Source: Diorhabda sublineata (taxonomy: Eukaryota > Arthropoda > Insecta > Coleoptera > Chrysomelidae). From it: a stretch of 64,000 nucleotides of DNA. Location: positions 36,082,086 through 36,146,085 of the forward strand of contig NC_079475.1 of NCBI RefSeq assembly GCF_026230105.1, given 5' to 3'. Shown piece after piece: positions 1 through 10,961 of this stretch (positions within the stretch are counted from its first letter, which is position 1; each line of letters opens with the position of its first letter). The notes under the pieces were generated by a model that made no database searches, was not told where the DNA came from, and saw only the letters and a program-made list of their open reading frames with translations. The translations under genes and the position numbers were made by a program.

Positions 1-299
1 TCAAAAAAGTGCTTCTTCATAACATTCAATACAAAACTTTGGATCTTCACCAGTTTTTGAGTCAATTGCTTAAATATTTTCCAGAGTCTGCAGTATATCT
101 ATCAAGTGTTGTTGAACTGCTCGCAAGATTCATTTCAGCTGCTAAGTCCTTATTTTTCACGTCTTTGAATGTATATGCTGCACTTTTTGCTGTGGCAAAT
201 ACTGCGTGTCTTTTAGATGAAGCCTTAATTATATTTTCTCCAGAAAATGAGGAGGGGAACTGCTTCCTCTTTGTTACGTTTTATACAGGACGGTTATAG
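1..299 (-). pseudogene. Possible minus-strand coding remnant, unassigned
   Basis: On the minus strand one frame stays open for about 70 codons and ends in a natural stop. It includes the readable stretches KRHAVFATAKSAAYTF and LAAEMNLASSSTTLDRY. The composition is protein-like (Lys/Ala/Ser-rich) and more credible than the hydrophobic plus-strand reading of the same bases. I do not recognise a family. It could be the end of a degraded transposase or a fragment of an exon running out of the window. Confidence 0.25.
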
Positions 300-1171
300 A
301 CAAACTTCAGTTTAAGCCATTTATCATCTATTTCGTTATTTAATGGCGCGTAAATTGAATTATTTGAAAGTAGTTTAGTTAAAACTTTACGAAGTATCTT
401 ACTTAGTTTATCTATTCATATACAGCACTATATACATTAAATTATACATTATTTACTGACAACTATAGCCGTTAGAGATTTATTTATATACATTTAATCA
501 TATCCAGAATGTTGGAATTCTCTAATTTGCCGTACACAAATAGAAAGGGCTCTTTTGAAATTGATTCTATAAAAACAGCCATAACATACTGTGAACACGT
601 TATAAAAGACAATTCTTGGAAATTTGTACTTGGCGCGTTCACCAAATTTTCGATTCTATAGACAGGATCGAACAGGACGGGCTTCATGGTTCATGTTGTG
701 GAAGAGTTCGTAACATTATTGTGATTCTGAACCACCTTTAACTATTCTCTGAACGTTTTTTGTTAAAAAAATAATCAAATTTACTTGCTTAGAGTTCTAG
801 TTTGATTCGGGAAACATTCTAATAAATTAACACTTCATTAAAATCGGAAAATGTTTTATTCAACATTTTTTGTACGAAATCAAATCGTTAGTTGCCAACA
901 AATTCTTAAAAAAAAAACACATTTAATTCAAAAATTATCGATAATTTTGTTGCACATGTGTATTTATCCCGTATATTTTGGTAGGTTCTTCGAACATAGC
1001 CAGTGCAGCATCCAATAGAATAAATTCATACAATTTTCGATAATTACGTAACCATAGAGGCAAAGTACAAGTTACCTAACCTAAAAGAACAAGTAACCCA
1101 ACCTAATTAACCTATTTAACTTCATAATAATAAATTGCGAATTGGAAATTACAGTTTTCTCATTGTTACAG
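300..1171. other. Non-coding, AT-rich; probably intron before the exon at 1172
   Basis: No credible coding frame. Short CCTAACC/CCTAATTAACC strings occur at 1072-1120 (degenerate TTAGG-like words on the other strand). The stretch ends in a pyrimidine-rich tract and TTACAG, a splice acceptor for the following exon. Confidence 0.4.
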
Positions 1172-1712
1172 GTATCAATTCGTTAACGGAGCAGTTCAAG
1201 CCCAACCGTCTCAACAATACTTCCCTCAACCTTCACAACATATCCAATCAGAAGCTTCTTACTCTACATCCCAACCCCAATACCAAACCAAAATTCATCC
1301 TTATTCATCTCAAACTACACACATGTCACCGGTACAACCTTCCCAAACTTACAATCAACAATTTCCTCAACATGTACCCCAAAGTAATCAAATATCGCAG
1401 CTAACAGCACAACCGTACTATTCTCAATACCAAGTAGAAGCTAGGGAAAACCACGCAAATTATCCAGCTTTACCACCGATAATTACCGGCTTCGAAAATT
1501 TTTCGCCTGAACAGCAGGAAAAGATCAAAGCTCAATTAAGCGCTCATTTCGGCGCACCTCTACGACCTTTAACCGTAGGTCAAAAAGAAACTGAAAGTGG
1601 TAGCAAGTATCAGTTAAACACCAACGAGTTTGTACCAAGTCCGCAAGTGAAAAGTATGAAAAGTTCTAGTAATATTATGGATATGTCCAAAAAGGAATAT
1701 ACTAAAATGTAA
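1172..1712 (+). CDS. Terminal coding exon of a Q/P/S/Y-rich protein
   Basis: A reading frame stays open from a good splice acceptor (TTCTCATTGTTACAG, ending at 1171) to the TAA at 1710-1712, about 180 codons. The first base at 1172 completes a split codon (phase 2 intron), so earlier exons lie upstream and no start codon should be chosen here. The first 80 or so residues are low complexity, rich in Gln, Pro, Ser and Tyr. The second half is ordered-looking, with GFENFSPEQQEKIKAQL, AHFGAPLRPLTVG and then a Lys/Ser-rich tail ending KKEYTKM. There are no internal stops or frameshifts, unlike every transposon relic nearby, so this is probably a live host gene. A candidate AATAAA poly(A) signal lies near 1923. 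I do not recognise the family; a secreted or matrix-type low-complexity protein is one guess. Confidence 0.65.
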
Positions 1713-3088
1713 ATATCAAAGAGGCACGAAAAGTTACCTTTATATATCGTTTTATAAGATTCAAATGGACGATGGTTAAACTCTGCATTTATATTTCAAC
1801 AAACTATCCACATATTTCAATTGTTTCATAGTACTATTGCTCCCAGTATCAATTAACAATTTTGATTCATTCTTACCATAATTATAATCACTACTGACCC
1901 AATCAAATGCAAAAATTATTTTAAATAAAATTTTATAATCTTTTAAGTACACAAGTGTCGTAAAATGGACTTGTCTGGTTTTGTAAGGTATGAGCGACTT
2001 GGAAGGTACAAGTAAGGGTGAAATGGCAGATGCTAGTGCCACGTGGCTTCCATGTACTTTGGTCAGATCAGCGCAAGGAACTCGACAGACACCCAAGAAA
2101 GTTTAAATTATTTTATTATGAAGAACTATTTCTTGAGCTGGCCGAAAAACGCAGACTTCAAGCTACAAATTTATATACAAGTTAAGTGGAGGTGCAGTAG
2201 GTGTCCATAAATTTACGTTGAAAGCTTGAATAAATTGAGATGCAGCGGAAAATCTACTACTAGTGTGGGCAGTAACTAGGGTTGTCATATCTAAAATTAG
2301 ATTATCAGAAAAGCCTCAGAATTTGAAGCACAAAACACGAATATATCAACAGAGAAAATTCGGGTAGATGGTAACCCATAATTTGCTCAGGATGCTGTTT
2401 CTGAAAGCGTTTACTTCTGTGGCTACTGCTGCCCAAGCTTCCTCGGTAACATATTTTGGAGAAAATCTATTGATTTTTCGTCGCTCGGCAACCAGAAGTA
2501 GCTTTGATGTATCTTTGCTTGGGTATTGATGGATACAAGGTATACATGAACTATAACAATGTCCTAGAAGTGCAACAAGCGACGTCTGTGCCACGTTTTC
2601 GCCCGACGCCCAATCAGTGTGCATTGAATCTTGTGGATTCTTCAAAATTTTTAGCTTTAAAGTAAATCCGCACTTCTCAGAATTTTATAAATTAATAACA
2701 CCGTCTTCACATTTAGAAGAATAAACAGATTGAATTTGAATGAAAACCTCTAAAGAGGTGGTTATCTAAATAATACTAAACATAGCTTTTGTATCAAGGA
2801 ACCTTTTGGCGAAACAGAAAGTATCATTAAAAGTGATATCACACACGTGATAGATAATAGATTTCATCTGAAACAACTGAGAATAAGTACTCAATTGCGT
2901 AATTGATTTAATTATAGCCTTGAACATTTTTTAATAGTCACGGGTGGTCTCGAAATTTAATTTACTCACATCGGTGAAAACAAAATTATGGATTTGTGCT
3001 ACAATTCCACAACCGGTTTATAATTTTATGAAAAGTAACTATTTGAACTTTAATTGGAAGATACGAGACACACATTACAGAGGATATA
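1713..3088. other. 3' flank of host gene; no clear gene
   Basis: Probable 3' UTR to about 1930, then AT-rich sequence. On the minus strand at 1776-2096 there is a 106-codon frame containing KLLIDTGSNSTM, which resembles the DTG of retroelement aspartic proteases, and another 99-codon frame lies at 2346-2645. Neither could be linked to a recognisable element, so both are left uncalled. Confidence 0.3.
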
Positions 3089-4315
3089 CAGGGTGCGCCA
3101 GAGAAACATACTTATTTGAAAGGTCAATGAAAACAAAAGTACTTCAGATATTGTTTTAAATATTTTTTTATGTGAAAATTCAAGGTCCCAAGTTTTTTTT
3201 CATTCAGTGCTGAAAATGACATTTGTTAAATGGCGACCTCCATTGTGTATACATTGATTTAGGGGATTTCGGAAGTTCGTCTCCACTCTTCGCAGCATAT
3301 CAATGGGTATGTTGGCAATGGCATCACGAATGTTGTTCTACAAGTGAGCAATGGTCCGTGGTCGATCGTCATAAACCAGGGATAATAACCCCATAAATAA
3401 AAATTGCATGGAGCCAAATCTGGAGAGCGTGCGGGCCATGGGAGATCACCTCTGAGAGACATAAGGCGACCGGGAAAATGTTGTCGCAACAAATCCATTA
3501 GGCCTCGTGCCATCTTGCAGAAACCACACGTTCCTAACGTTCATTTGTTAAAGATTTGGAAGAAAAAATTCCTCGATCATGTTACTGTAACGAGCTGCAT
3601 TTACGGTAACTGCATATTCGTTTTTTTTTCAAAAAAATAAGGACCAATTAGTCCCATTACCATATCGCACACCAGACAGTAACTCGTTCGCAATGAAGTC
3701 GCTTCTTGTGAAGTTCACGCGGATTTTCACCATTCCAATAACGCATGTTTTGTTTGTTGACGCTGCCCTAAATATGAAAGTGAGCCTGGTCACTAAAAAA
3801 AGGACCGCATCGTGAGGAAGGTTGTCAAGCAGCAATTCACATGCGTTTTGACGGGCTACAAAATCGCGTTCAGTCAATTTTTGCAAAACAGCCAATTTAA
3901 AGGGATGAAAATGAATGTCTTCATGGAGAATTCGCCGAACAGTGGTGTCAGAAAGTCCCAGAGCAGCTGCATGTTTGCGAGCGAACCGCCGAGGATAACG
4001 CATAATTTACTGCCTCGCTCTTTCGACACTTTGCGGAGTTCTGTTGGTGGTCCAGGTCTGGCGACACTTCCGCTCTCCCGAAATGAGGTAACCCACGACA
4101 GAATCGAATTACGGCCAGGAACAAGTCTGTGAGGAGGAATTTTAAAACGAATACGGAAGGCACGTTGCTCTCGACCAGAGCACGATGGCAACTGACTAGA
4201 GGGGGGACAAACTTGGGGACTTCCCCATCCGGATGCGCTCCGTCGCACTCCTCTTCTCCTCCAACTCACCGCTCGGGAGTTTTTTCAAATAAGTAAGTTT
4301 CTCTGGCGCACTCTG
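3089..4315 (-). mobile_element. Mariner-like DNA transposon with decayed transposase
   Basis: The ends are near-perfect inverted repeats of about 33 bp. The left starts CAGGGTGCGCCAGAG at 3089 and the right, read inward, starts CAGAGTGCGCCAGAG. A TA dinucleotide flanks each end (3087-3088 and 4316-4317), as expected for Tc1/mariner. At 1227 bp it is full length for the group. The transposase reads on the minus strand but is split over frames. The DNA-binding part has ALGLSDTTVRRILHED then HFHPFKLAVLQKLTERD and ends near DAVLF. The DDE part ends WPARSPDLAPCNFYLWGY, the PRSPDL..DFFLWG motif of the DDE_3-type insect transposases. Frameshifts make it non-functional. Confidence 0.85.
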
Positions 4316-4924
4316 TACATTGAATTTTTATCTTATCAAATTTAATAGCGCATAGTTTTAATCCAATGAAACATATTGGGCTGTGGGTGTGGTTTCTCTC
4401 AAATTTTTATTATTAAAATCAGACGACAAAAGAGTTGATGAAGTTGAGTGCTGTACCAACATGCTTTTATGACAATATATTTGAAAAATAAGATGATATA
4501 AAATAATATATATATTTTTTACAATGGTATGTTATTTGTAAATACGTTTGTTAAGTTTATGTTTATATATTTTTTATACTAATTTATTTATTGTTTTCAT
4601 AATTAATAAAAGTATTGAAATTATAAAATATTTATTTACACCCATATATTGTCTCCCTATTATCAATACAAAGTGATCAAGCATAAACTTTTTTTTATAA
4701 AAGTCGTGCATCTTCACCCTACGACAACTATACTAAAACTTTGGATGTCTATGGTTTCTTGTTTTAACTTAATGTTGTTTAGAGTCACTGCAGAGCATGT
4801 TGTTTACATAAAGTAAATAGGCATGTATTTAGAAAGGAAATTAACATGATGAAAGCATATCTATTAATATTAAGTTCAGAAAAATGCACTTGCTAAATGA
4901 CAGAACCTCATGATTAAACATTGA
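4316..4924. other. AT-rich, no gene seen
   Basis: Very AT-rich (notably 4490-4640), with scattered AATAAA-like words but no coding frame and no repeat structure that I can define. Confidence 0.4.
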
Positions 4925-5263
4925 AACTAATCTCCTCCTCTATAAGATAATTTTAAACCCCTATTTACTCATGGGATTCAACTCTGGGGCCCTGCAAGTA
5001 ACAATATTGAAACCCTTCAAAGATTTCACGATAAAGTAGTTAAAACTTTTGTTAACATTCCGTGGTACGCGCCTATATTTATCATATAAAGAAACCTTCA
5101 AGTGCTTTTGGTTAGGGATGAAGACAAGACCAAAAGTTTGACTAACAGTGCCAAAATCATTGCCTACCTTAACGTACTCTTAAGGAAACTAACCGAAGAA
5201 TACGTAGAAGTACGTCGTCTTAAAAGATTCAAAACAAAGGAACTTGTAAATAGATTCAATTAA
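4925..5263 (+). pseudogene. Non-LTR retrotransposon (Jockey-like) C-terminal tail
   Basis: After one frameshift the plus strand reads THGIQLWGPASNNIETLQRF, then NIPWYAP, and after another frameshift NLQVLLVRDE and an end at KELVNRFN-stop (TAA 5261-5263). The HGIQLWG...LQRFxxKVxKxxxNxPWY pattern is the C-terminal region of Jockey-clade reverse transcriptase ORF2 proteins. The copy is 5'-truncated, which is normal for non-LTR insertion, and has at least two frame disruptions. Confidence 0.8.
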
Positions 5264-5274
5264 TAGTAGTTTAC

Positions 5275-5362
5275 GTAACAAGTCCCAGAAGTGGTCTTTT
5301 ACTGGACGAGTGGGCAAATTGCAGGGCGAGTCCAGTCAAAGACCACTTTCTGGCCGTGTTAC
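5275..5362. repeat. Imperfect inverted repeat (hairpin)
   Basis: CCCAGAAGTGGTCTTT...ACTGGA at 5284-5306 is matched in inverse orientation by TCCAGTCAAAGACCACTTTC at 5331-5350, with GTAACA/TGTTAC outside it. It lies between the Jockey-like tail and the end of the recombinase relic and may be a terminal structure of one of them. Confidence 0.6.
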
Positions 5363-5494
5363 GGACAATATTTTTTTTTAAAACGGGCATTGTTGTACCA
5401 TAAACTTCATATTATTCAGTTTACATTTTCATAACAACTCTTTATTAATTAAGTTTTTTAACAATCGTTAATTTTTGGTTCACAAATATAAACA

Positions 5495-6555
5495 TTATTT
5501 CTGAATAGTTATATTAAAAGTACAATTATTAGCATCACTTATCTGTAAGTACGGTATTTCAAAATTATTCGTTGACGTGAGATTTTTTGAATTGCTTACA
5601 TTACAATGAATTTCTGAGACAATTTCTGTGTTTGAGTTACCTGCTTTTTTAATTTTATTAGCTATATCAATCTTATTCTGAACTGAATCCTCAATGTAGC
5701 CTTCGGCAACTTGAGATGAACTCCAACTACCATGTAGTTTTAAGTTTATGATGTCAGCACCTTCGTTAGCTAGAAAAGTCGCCGAACTACGCCTAAAGCA
5801 ATGCCCTGTGTATTCCTTTGGGTTTGCAAACTCAAAAATGTAGCTATTTTGGAGGGCATTACCTACAGTTTGTATGCCTACAGGTTGTTTATTACATTGT
5901 TCTTTATTGTTAATTAATAAAGAGACGTCGACGAGGAACGTTAGTTAGGCTTCCTATTCTTCTATAGTTCCTATACAAATTTAGCTTTTATTCCCATTGA
6001 TAATAAATGATCTTGTTTGTTTTCGTGGTTGAAATTTTAACAAAAGTATAGTTTGTTTGTCTTCTATATCGTCAATTAATATATTAGTGATTTCTTCCCG
6101 CCGACATGCACCAGTATAACCTATAATCAACAACACTTTGGTCAGTAGATATTGTTCGTCTGAAGCTTCTACTAAAAATTTATCGATATCCTCTTTATTA
6201 AGTACTCTAGACCTCTTTGCTTTATACTATAAATATTTTTTCTTCATAAACGCTGTTAATTTAAAATATTTACTTATGTCGATATTTCTTCTAGTACGTA
6301 GCATCGAATATAAACTCCACAACGAAGAAGATTTCAGCGTTTCTGATTTTTCTGACAAATGCGCCAATAACACATCTTCACAAATGCTTATTACCTAATT
6401 TTTCTGGCACCACTTTTCAAAAATTTGGTTTGTTCAAATCGGGACTTTGAAGGTAATAAATCAAACGTTGCTCGGGTGGCCGCCTTAACAATTTCATCTG
6501 GTATAATTTCATCTTCCATTAATTTACAATCAAATGCATAATTTTGAATATCCAT
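5495..6555 (-). pseudogene. Tyrosine recombinase of a Crypton-like element (decayed)
   Basis: A minus-strand gene runs from ATG at 6553-6555 to TAA at 5495-5497, with several stops and frameshifts. Readable parts in order: MDIQNYAFDCKLMEDEIIPD; NKEDIDKFLVEASDEQYLL; TKVLLIIGYTGACRREEITN, carrying the first catalytic Arg; then NPKEYTGHCFRRSSATFLAN (the H-x-x-R box); then LKLHGSWSSSQVAEGYIEDS, with the second His/Trp and the nucleophilic Tyr. This arrangement is the tyrosine recombinase fold of insect Crypton-type transposons, which insert without terminal inverted repeats. All catalytic positions are still readable but the frame is broken, chiefly between 5930 and 6060 and between 6220 and 6420. 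Confidence 0.8.
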
Positions 6556-7876
6556 TTTAAAATAAATGTCACGTTTTCAAAGAAAACGTTAATGTATGTC
6601 AAGATATTGTATAGTTTTAAATAATACTAAACTTGGTTACTATGGAAACCAATTGACTACTATCTTAGACCAACTATTTGAATTAAAGATAGGCCGGAAA
6701 GTAAATAAAAATGAGACCGATAAAAGCTTTTACCGAACTATCACAATAATTTTCTGGCTCGGTTCGACAAAATGAGATTTTCTGACCTAAAAATAAACCG
6801 GAAAGTACTCAATTCTAAAATATAAAAACTGTCAGTAAACAATTGATAAAAACTGTCAGATATTACTCATAGGCGATGTTGTGATGAAAACTTATTTAAT
6901 TTAGTGTAAAAAAAGATCCTTATTGATACATACTTTTCCTTTGACGGCTTTATCTAATGTATCTGATTTTGTTTTAATATAAGGTTCGTTCCAACCCATC
7001 AAAAAACCGTCCTTGGTCCTACGGTGACAATTCTGTGAGATTATGTGTTCCAACCGACTTAGGCATCGTTTGCGAACCGTTTCAAGGACGATCTTTTCGA
7101 TACTTGGTTGATAGCAAGTACTGTTACAAGAAGCGGGCATAGCCGGAGATTGCCCAGAAAATATCTATAAACGCTTCCGATAACCGTTCCAAGTACGGTC
7201 TCGACAAACTTATGATCAACGTACCGAATGACTGGTACACAATTATAACCCAATGAAGAATATGACAAAGATAAAGAGAACAAATTTCTTGAGTACAGAT
7301 AACCTCACTAATGCTATTACTAGAAGAGGAAAATGTAGAGTATCAGAAATTTTCATGGCTAAAGGTCTAAAGGATCTGGCGCAGATCAGAAGAACCATTT
7401 ATTTTATATTAGAAAGAAGCTTCACCTTCCTCACTAATAGACAGTATGCCCACTGCAAACAAACAGATATTATTAAAAAAAAATTGTGTGTGTCAGCTCC
7501 GACGCACGACTGGAGTTTACTCCTTAAGTTCGATAGTCTAACCAGACGCAAAAAGAGTTTATTCAACTTAAAAAAGATTGATACTGTATAAAAGGGTAAA
7601 TTTATTAATTAATGAAAATAATATACATATATAAATATATATTTATTCAATTTATTCATTTCATATACATTTATTATAACTAATCGACGAAATATTTTAC
7701 ATTAAACTTTTTACAATAGTCAATAATCTCGATAAGTAATTCATATTGGGTTGATTATCTAATTTTATGTGTTGTTTCAAATATATATTTATATGAACTA
7801 CATCGATAATTATCAAAATATTTAATAAATATGAATTGCACATGCTCATACATATAATACATGAATTATAACGTAC
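6556..7876. other. No assigned gene; unusual motif-rich patch at 6985-7260
   Basis: Stretch 6985-7260 is less AT-rich than its surroundings and repeats short words such as GTTCCAAC and CGTTCCAAG in both orientations. This suggests a non-autonomous transposon whose ends I could not fix. Frames on both strands (6901-7140 and 7059-7283 minus, 7253-7591 plus) show no recognisable family and overlap each other, so they are not called. Confidence 0.3.
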
Positions 7877-7935
7877 CTTGCAACCACGTGTTTGTTAGAT
7901 GTTCCGGCAATATCATCTACACCTCTTTCTGCCAT
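7877..7935 (-). CDS. Candidate first coding exon, ends at a splice donor
   Basis: On the minus strand ACTATGG gives a good Kozak start at 7933-7935, followed by 20 codons (MAERGVDDIAGTSNKHVVAR) and a strong donor AAG|GTACGT, with the GT at 7875-7876. Upstream on the same strand TCAGTG at 8055-8060 matches the arthropod initiator, giving a 5' UTR of about 125 bases. No later exon could be recognised at lower coordinates. Because the exon lies between inverted repeats (7511-7528 and 8179-8196), it could belong to a transposon rather than a host gene. Confidence 0.45.
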
Positions 7936-8054
7936 AGTTATTTGAAAATACTTCCAGTTCACTTTGGCGGAACACAATGATAAAAATTAAAACTTCACAA
8001 TAACAATATTAATTATTGATATTTATAATAAAAACAGCAATATAAGTATGTCGA

Positions 8055-8060
8055 CACTGA
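8055..8060 (-). promoter_or_regulatory. TCAGT-type initiator upstream of candidate exon
   Basis: Minus-strand TCAGTG fits the arthropod core-promoter initiator and lies 120-125 bases before the ATG at 7935. The motif is short, so it is only suggestive. Confidence 0.3.
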
Positions 8061-8196
8061 CAAATTAGAAAGTTGCGCATCATAGGGTGCGCACCAAAAA
8101 CGTAACGAGGTCATTCATCGATAGATTTTACTCCTCACATTTTTCTCATACCGGGCCCCTTATATATGCAAATCGATTCTTAAGGAGTAAACTCCA

Positions 8197-8640
8197 AAAC
8201 ATTAAATTTATTTTCAAGAGTAAACTTGTTTAATAGTATATATCAAACAGACATGCTCCCAGAACAGCTTAACTTTTCAAAGACAGACAAAAATTATTAA
8301 CTTATAAATAAAATAACAATAAAAAATCCTTCAATATGTAATACTCGTACAATAAGAATAAAATAATCTTAAGACAGTTGATTAAATATGTTTTTCAATT
8401 TTCTTAACGAGATTTTTAAGATTTTTTTAGGTTTAATGGCAGATAGTTAAATACTTTTGGAATCAAATATCCACGGTATCTTTGACCAATATTTTTTATT
8501 GACCCCTGTCCTTTCCAATATTATAGTGACATGCATGTCTTCTATTTAGATTGTTACTAGAAAGATTTATTTTTGTAACACCATTAACAAATTTGAAAAT
8601 AGTAAATATGTCTTAAATCTATAACTTATTTTACCTTACC
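8197..8640. other. AT-rich, no gene seen
   Basis: No coding frame of interest and no repeat recognised. Confidence 0.4.
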
Positions 8641-9230
8641 AATTGGCGTTACGGTCCTTGAAGAAAATTGGCCTCGCGGACAACCGTCCTCCATTCTTCT
8701 CGATGCTGTACCAGTTTCGGATTCCTGGATCTTTTAGGTTTAGTTCTACGTCGTTCTTACATCTTATGAGTGGTTGTCCTGGTAGTCTGTCGCCTTCCGA
8801 CTTTTGCCGGTATGGAAGTTTGACTCCTCGACCGTCCGGCATTCGTTCGACGTGACCAAACCATCTTAGTCTCGCACTCTTGAACTCTGGGCTCTCCATA
8901 CTCATAAATCTCAGCCCTAATACGGATGCGCCATTCTCCTTGGTCTTGGAATTGGACCATAGATATGCCGAAGTACTTTCCTTTCCCACGAGCTCAGTCT
9001 CAGTTCATCTCTAGCAGTCATTCTCCAGGTTTCAGAAGCTCACAAGACAAATAGCTTTAGTACTGTACGGTAGATCCTCTCTTTTGTGTAGTTACCTACC
9101 GAAACGCTGCCGTGTCTCGATCGGTTAAGTAAGATTCCTCCCGGGTTTGTCTGCAGCCTCCTAAATATTATTTCCAAGGTCAGTTTGAACAGTTTTTGAT
9201 TCATAGGGTTATGACCACCAGTCGTCTTTT
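8641..9230 (-). pseudogene. Non-LTR retrotransposon C-terminal tail
   Basis: The minus strand reads GNYTKERIYRTVLKLFVL, ASETWRMTARDELRLSSWER, KVLRHIYGPI, GEWRIRIRAEIYE and ARLRWFGHVERMPDGRG, ending with LPGQPLIRCKNDVELNLKDP and GIRNWYSIEKNGGRL. The series SETW...ERK(V)LRxIYGP...GEWRIR...RLRWFGHVxRM...GIRNW is the region behind the reverse transcriptase in common insect non-LTR elements. The pieces fall in two or three frames, so it is a dead, 5'-truncated copy. Confidence 0.85.
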
Positions 9231-10070
9231 AGATTGTCTGGCACACGAAGTATACTCAACGTTCCATAGCATTCGTACCACTTCTCAAGGATACAGGGGA
9301 TGGCGAATATATAAAACTTTGGATTCTTTAAATAGTAAATCTGATAGATACTGATAGTTTTTGAGCTACAATTAATATTCCTTTGTGAACAATGCTTAGT
9401 TTCTTTAAAGGAATATCATATCCTAGCCCCTCTATCCGCAATACAATATTTGACTTTCGACGAAAGCGCTGTATAATATTTTCAATCGATGATTTTATAA
9501 TGAAAGCGCAATAATTTAATGTGTAAGTGACAGAACAGATACTGATATTGGAAGATTTACTTATTTACAAATATTCCAGAGCTGAAGTAGACGCTTCATT
9601 TCAGTGAACATCGATGAAAGTCATATTCAAAACCTACCAATCCATATAAATAAGTGAATCACTAAAAAAAAGAGAATGTCCAGACGCGCCTATATCGTTG
9701 TTATTATTAAATATTTAATAGATGTAAACTCTTAATCAAAATTAACGCACCACTCGAAAAATTCTACATAATTTTGCAATTTGCTGAATAATTTGTTAAT
9801 GGTAATAAAACGCAAAAAATATAAATCATCAGTGCTGTTAATTCACATAATTTAAAAAAATTAAAAATAACAATTGAATGAAAGTTACTGGCAAAAATAT
9901 TATACATTCAAGACTTGACTGAATTTTTACAAGTGATATTTTTCACAAACTTTATTATCAACAAATAAAAGTTGTGTTTTATAAGTGATTTTGATAAAAA
10001 TTTATAATATTCTATTTATGACCTTACGTCTTTATGATGCAGTCGATTCTTCGAATGATTTGAGCTCTTA
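9231..10070. other. No gene seen
   Basis: AT-rich sequence with no supported coding or structured feature, apart from the left flank of the MITE starting at 10071. Confidence 0.4.
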
Positions 10071-10497
10071 GGGCCTAATCAAACGTTGCGGAATGGACGT
10101 ACGTCACGATTATTGCGAAATGGAGAGAGCCAATCAGCACTTTGATTGACGCATCTTTTGTTACACAATTGTCTGGCCCACTATGTTCACATGTAGCGGA
10201 TAAATGCGCAGCGAAATGTACGTCATGAACTTCTAGGTGACTTCAATTTAATTCATATACTTCTTTATATACTACTAAAGTACTTTTGTATTAGAACTCA
10301 TTATTTAATACACAAATAGTAGTCAGAACATCAAAATACAAATTGAACTATGTGACGTTTGACACTATCATGGCGCCCACGTTCTGGCTACGCGCTGGAT
10401 GCAGAATTTAGTGACGTATGCGTCAAGGTGCTGATTGGCTTACTCCATTCTTCAATAATCGTGATGCACGTCTAGTCCGCACCGTCTGATTTGGCCC
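10071..10497. mobile_element. PIF/Harbinger-type MITE with long TIRs and TTA target duplication
   Basis: The element is 427 bp. The left end starts GGGCCTAATCAAACG and the right, read inward, starts GGGCCAAATCAGACG. Similarity continues for about 90 bp (CACGATTATTG, AGCCAATCAGCAC and TTGA.GCA words on both sides). TTA flanks each end (10068-10070 and 10498-10500), the 3-bp duplication typical of PIF/Harbinger. There is no coding potential, so it depends on a transposase elsewhere. Confidence 0.85.
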
Positions 10498-10961
10498 TTA
10501 GACTGGCTCGCTTCTAAATCTGCTCTGGTTTTCTCTATTGCATCAACGATTTACTTTTTTTAAAGGACTAAAAAATTTAAAAGTGTCGCCCTGGGGTAAA
10601 TGTACGCAAAACACCACAGCACTCACATGACGTGAGTGAGTCACAGAAGTTTTAATCTCATTGAAAAAGTTAATGATTACTATTACAGGGGGTGTTTCAT
10701 AAGTAATGTCGGCTCACATATATGAAAATTCTTACGCCCCGAGTAGAGTATAATAATATTATATTGAGAGCATGTGCAATGTATACTTAACTTTTCCAAT
10801 AATTACAATTTAATTATTCTAATTACAACAAGTGTAGGTACGTCATTTTCCTCTTCAAAAATTGTTTTTTGTTCTAGCGGACACAAACCGTTCTCTATTA
10901 CTTATTTCCAGGGAGAAGGGCGAGCTTTGAAAGCTATTTTATCAAAACCATAAATTTTCAG
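10498..10961. other. Flank with two mariner-like end sequences
   Basis: CAGGGGGTGTTTCATAAGTA near 10686 and CAGAGGGTTTCTCATAAGTA near 10962 look like the same mariner left end present twice about 275 bp apart. No matching right end was found. The second may be the start of the relic that follows. Confidence 0.4.

Larger units (their letters stand above)
7511..8196. repeat. Perfect 18-bp inverted repeat pair, 686 bp span
   Basis: TGGAGTTTACTCCTTAAG at 7511-7528 is matched exactly in inverse orientation at 8179-8196, and CGAT follows inward on both sides with a small gap. This could be the terminal repeat of a short transposon. No target duplication is visible. The candidate first exon at 7877-7935 lies between the arms. 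Confidence 0.55.

Noticed and set aside
1776..2096. Retroelement protease on the minus strand (LLIDTGSN)
   Set aside because: The DTG motif alone is too short; no flexible-loop or downstream RT motif is readable nearby.
3812..4269. Plus- and minus-strand frames over the 3089 mariner
   Set aside because: Plus-strand frames are shadows; minus-strand ones are alternative frames of the decayed transposase and are covered by the element call.
4845..4862. Another P-type end (CATGATGAAAGCAT)
   Set aside because: No inverted partner and no 8-bp duplication; likely chance in AT-rich sequence.
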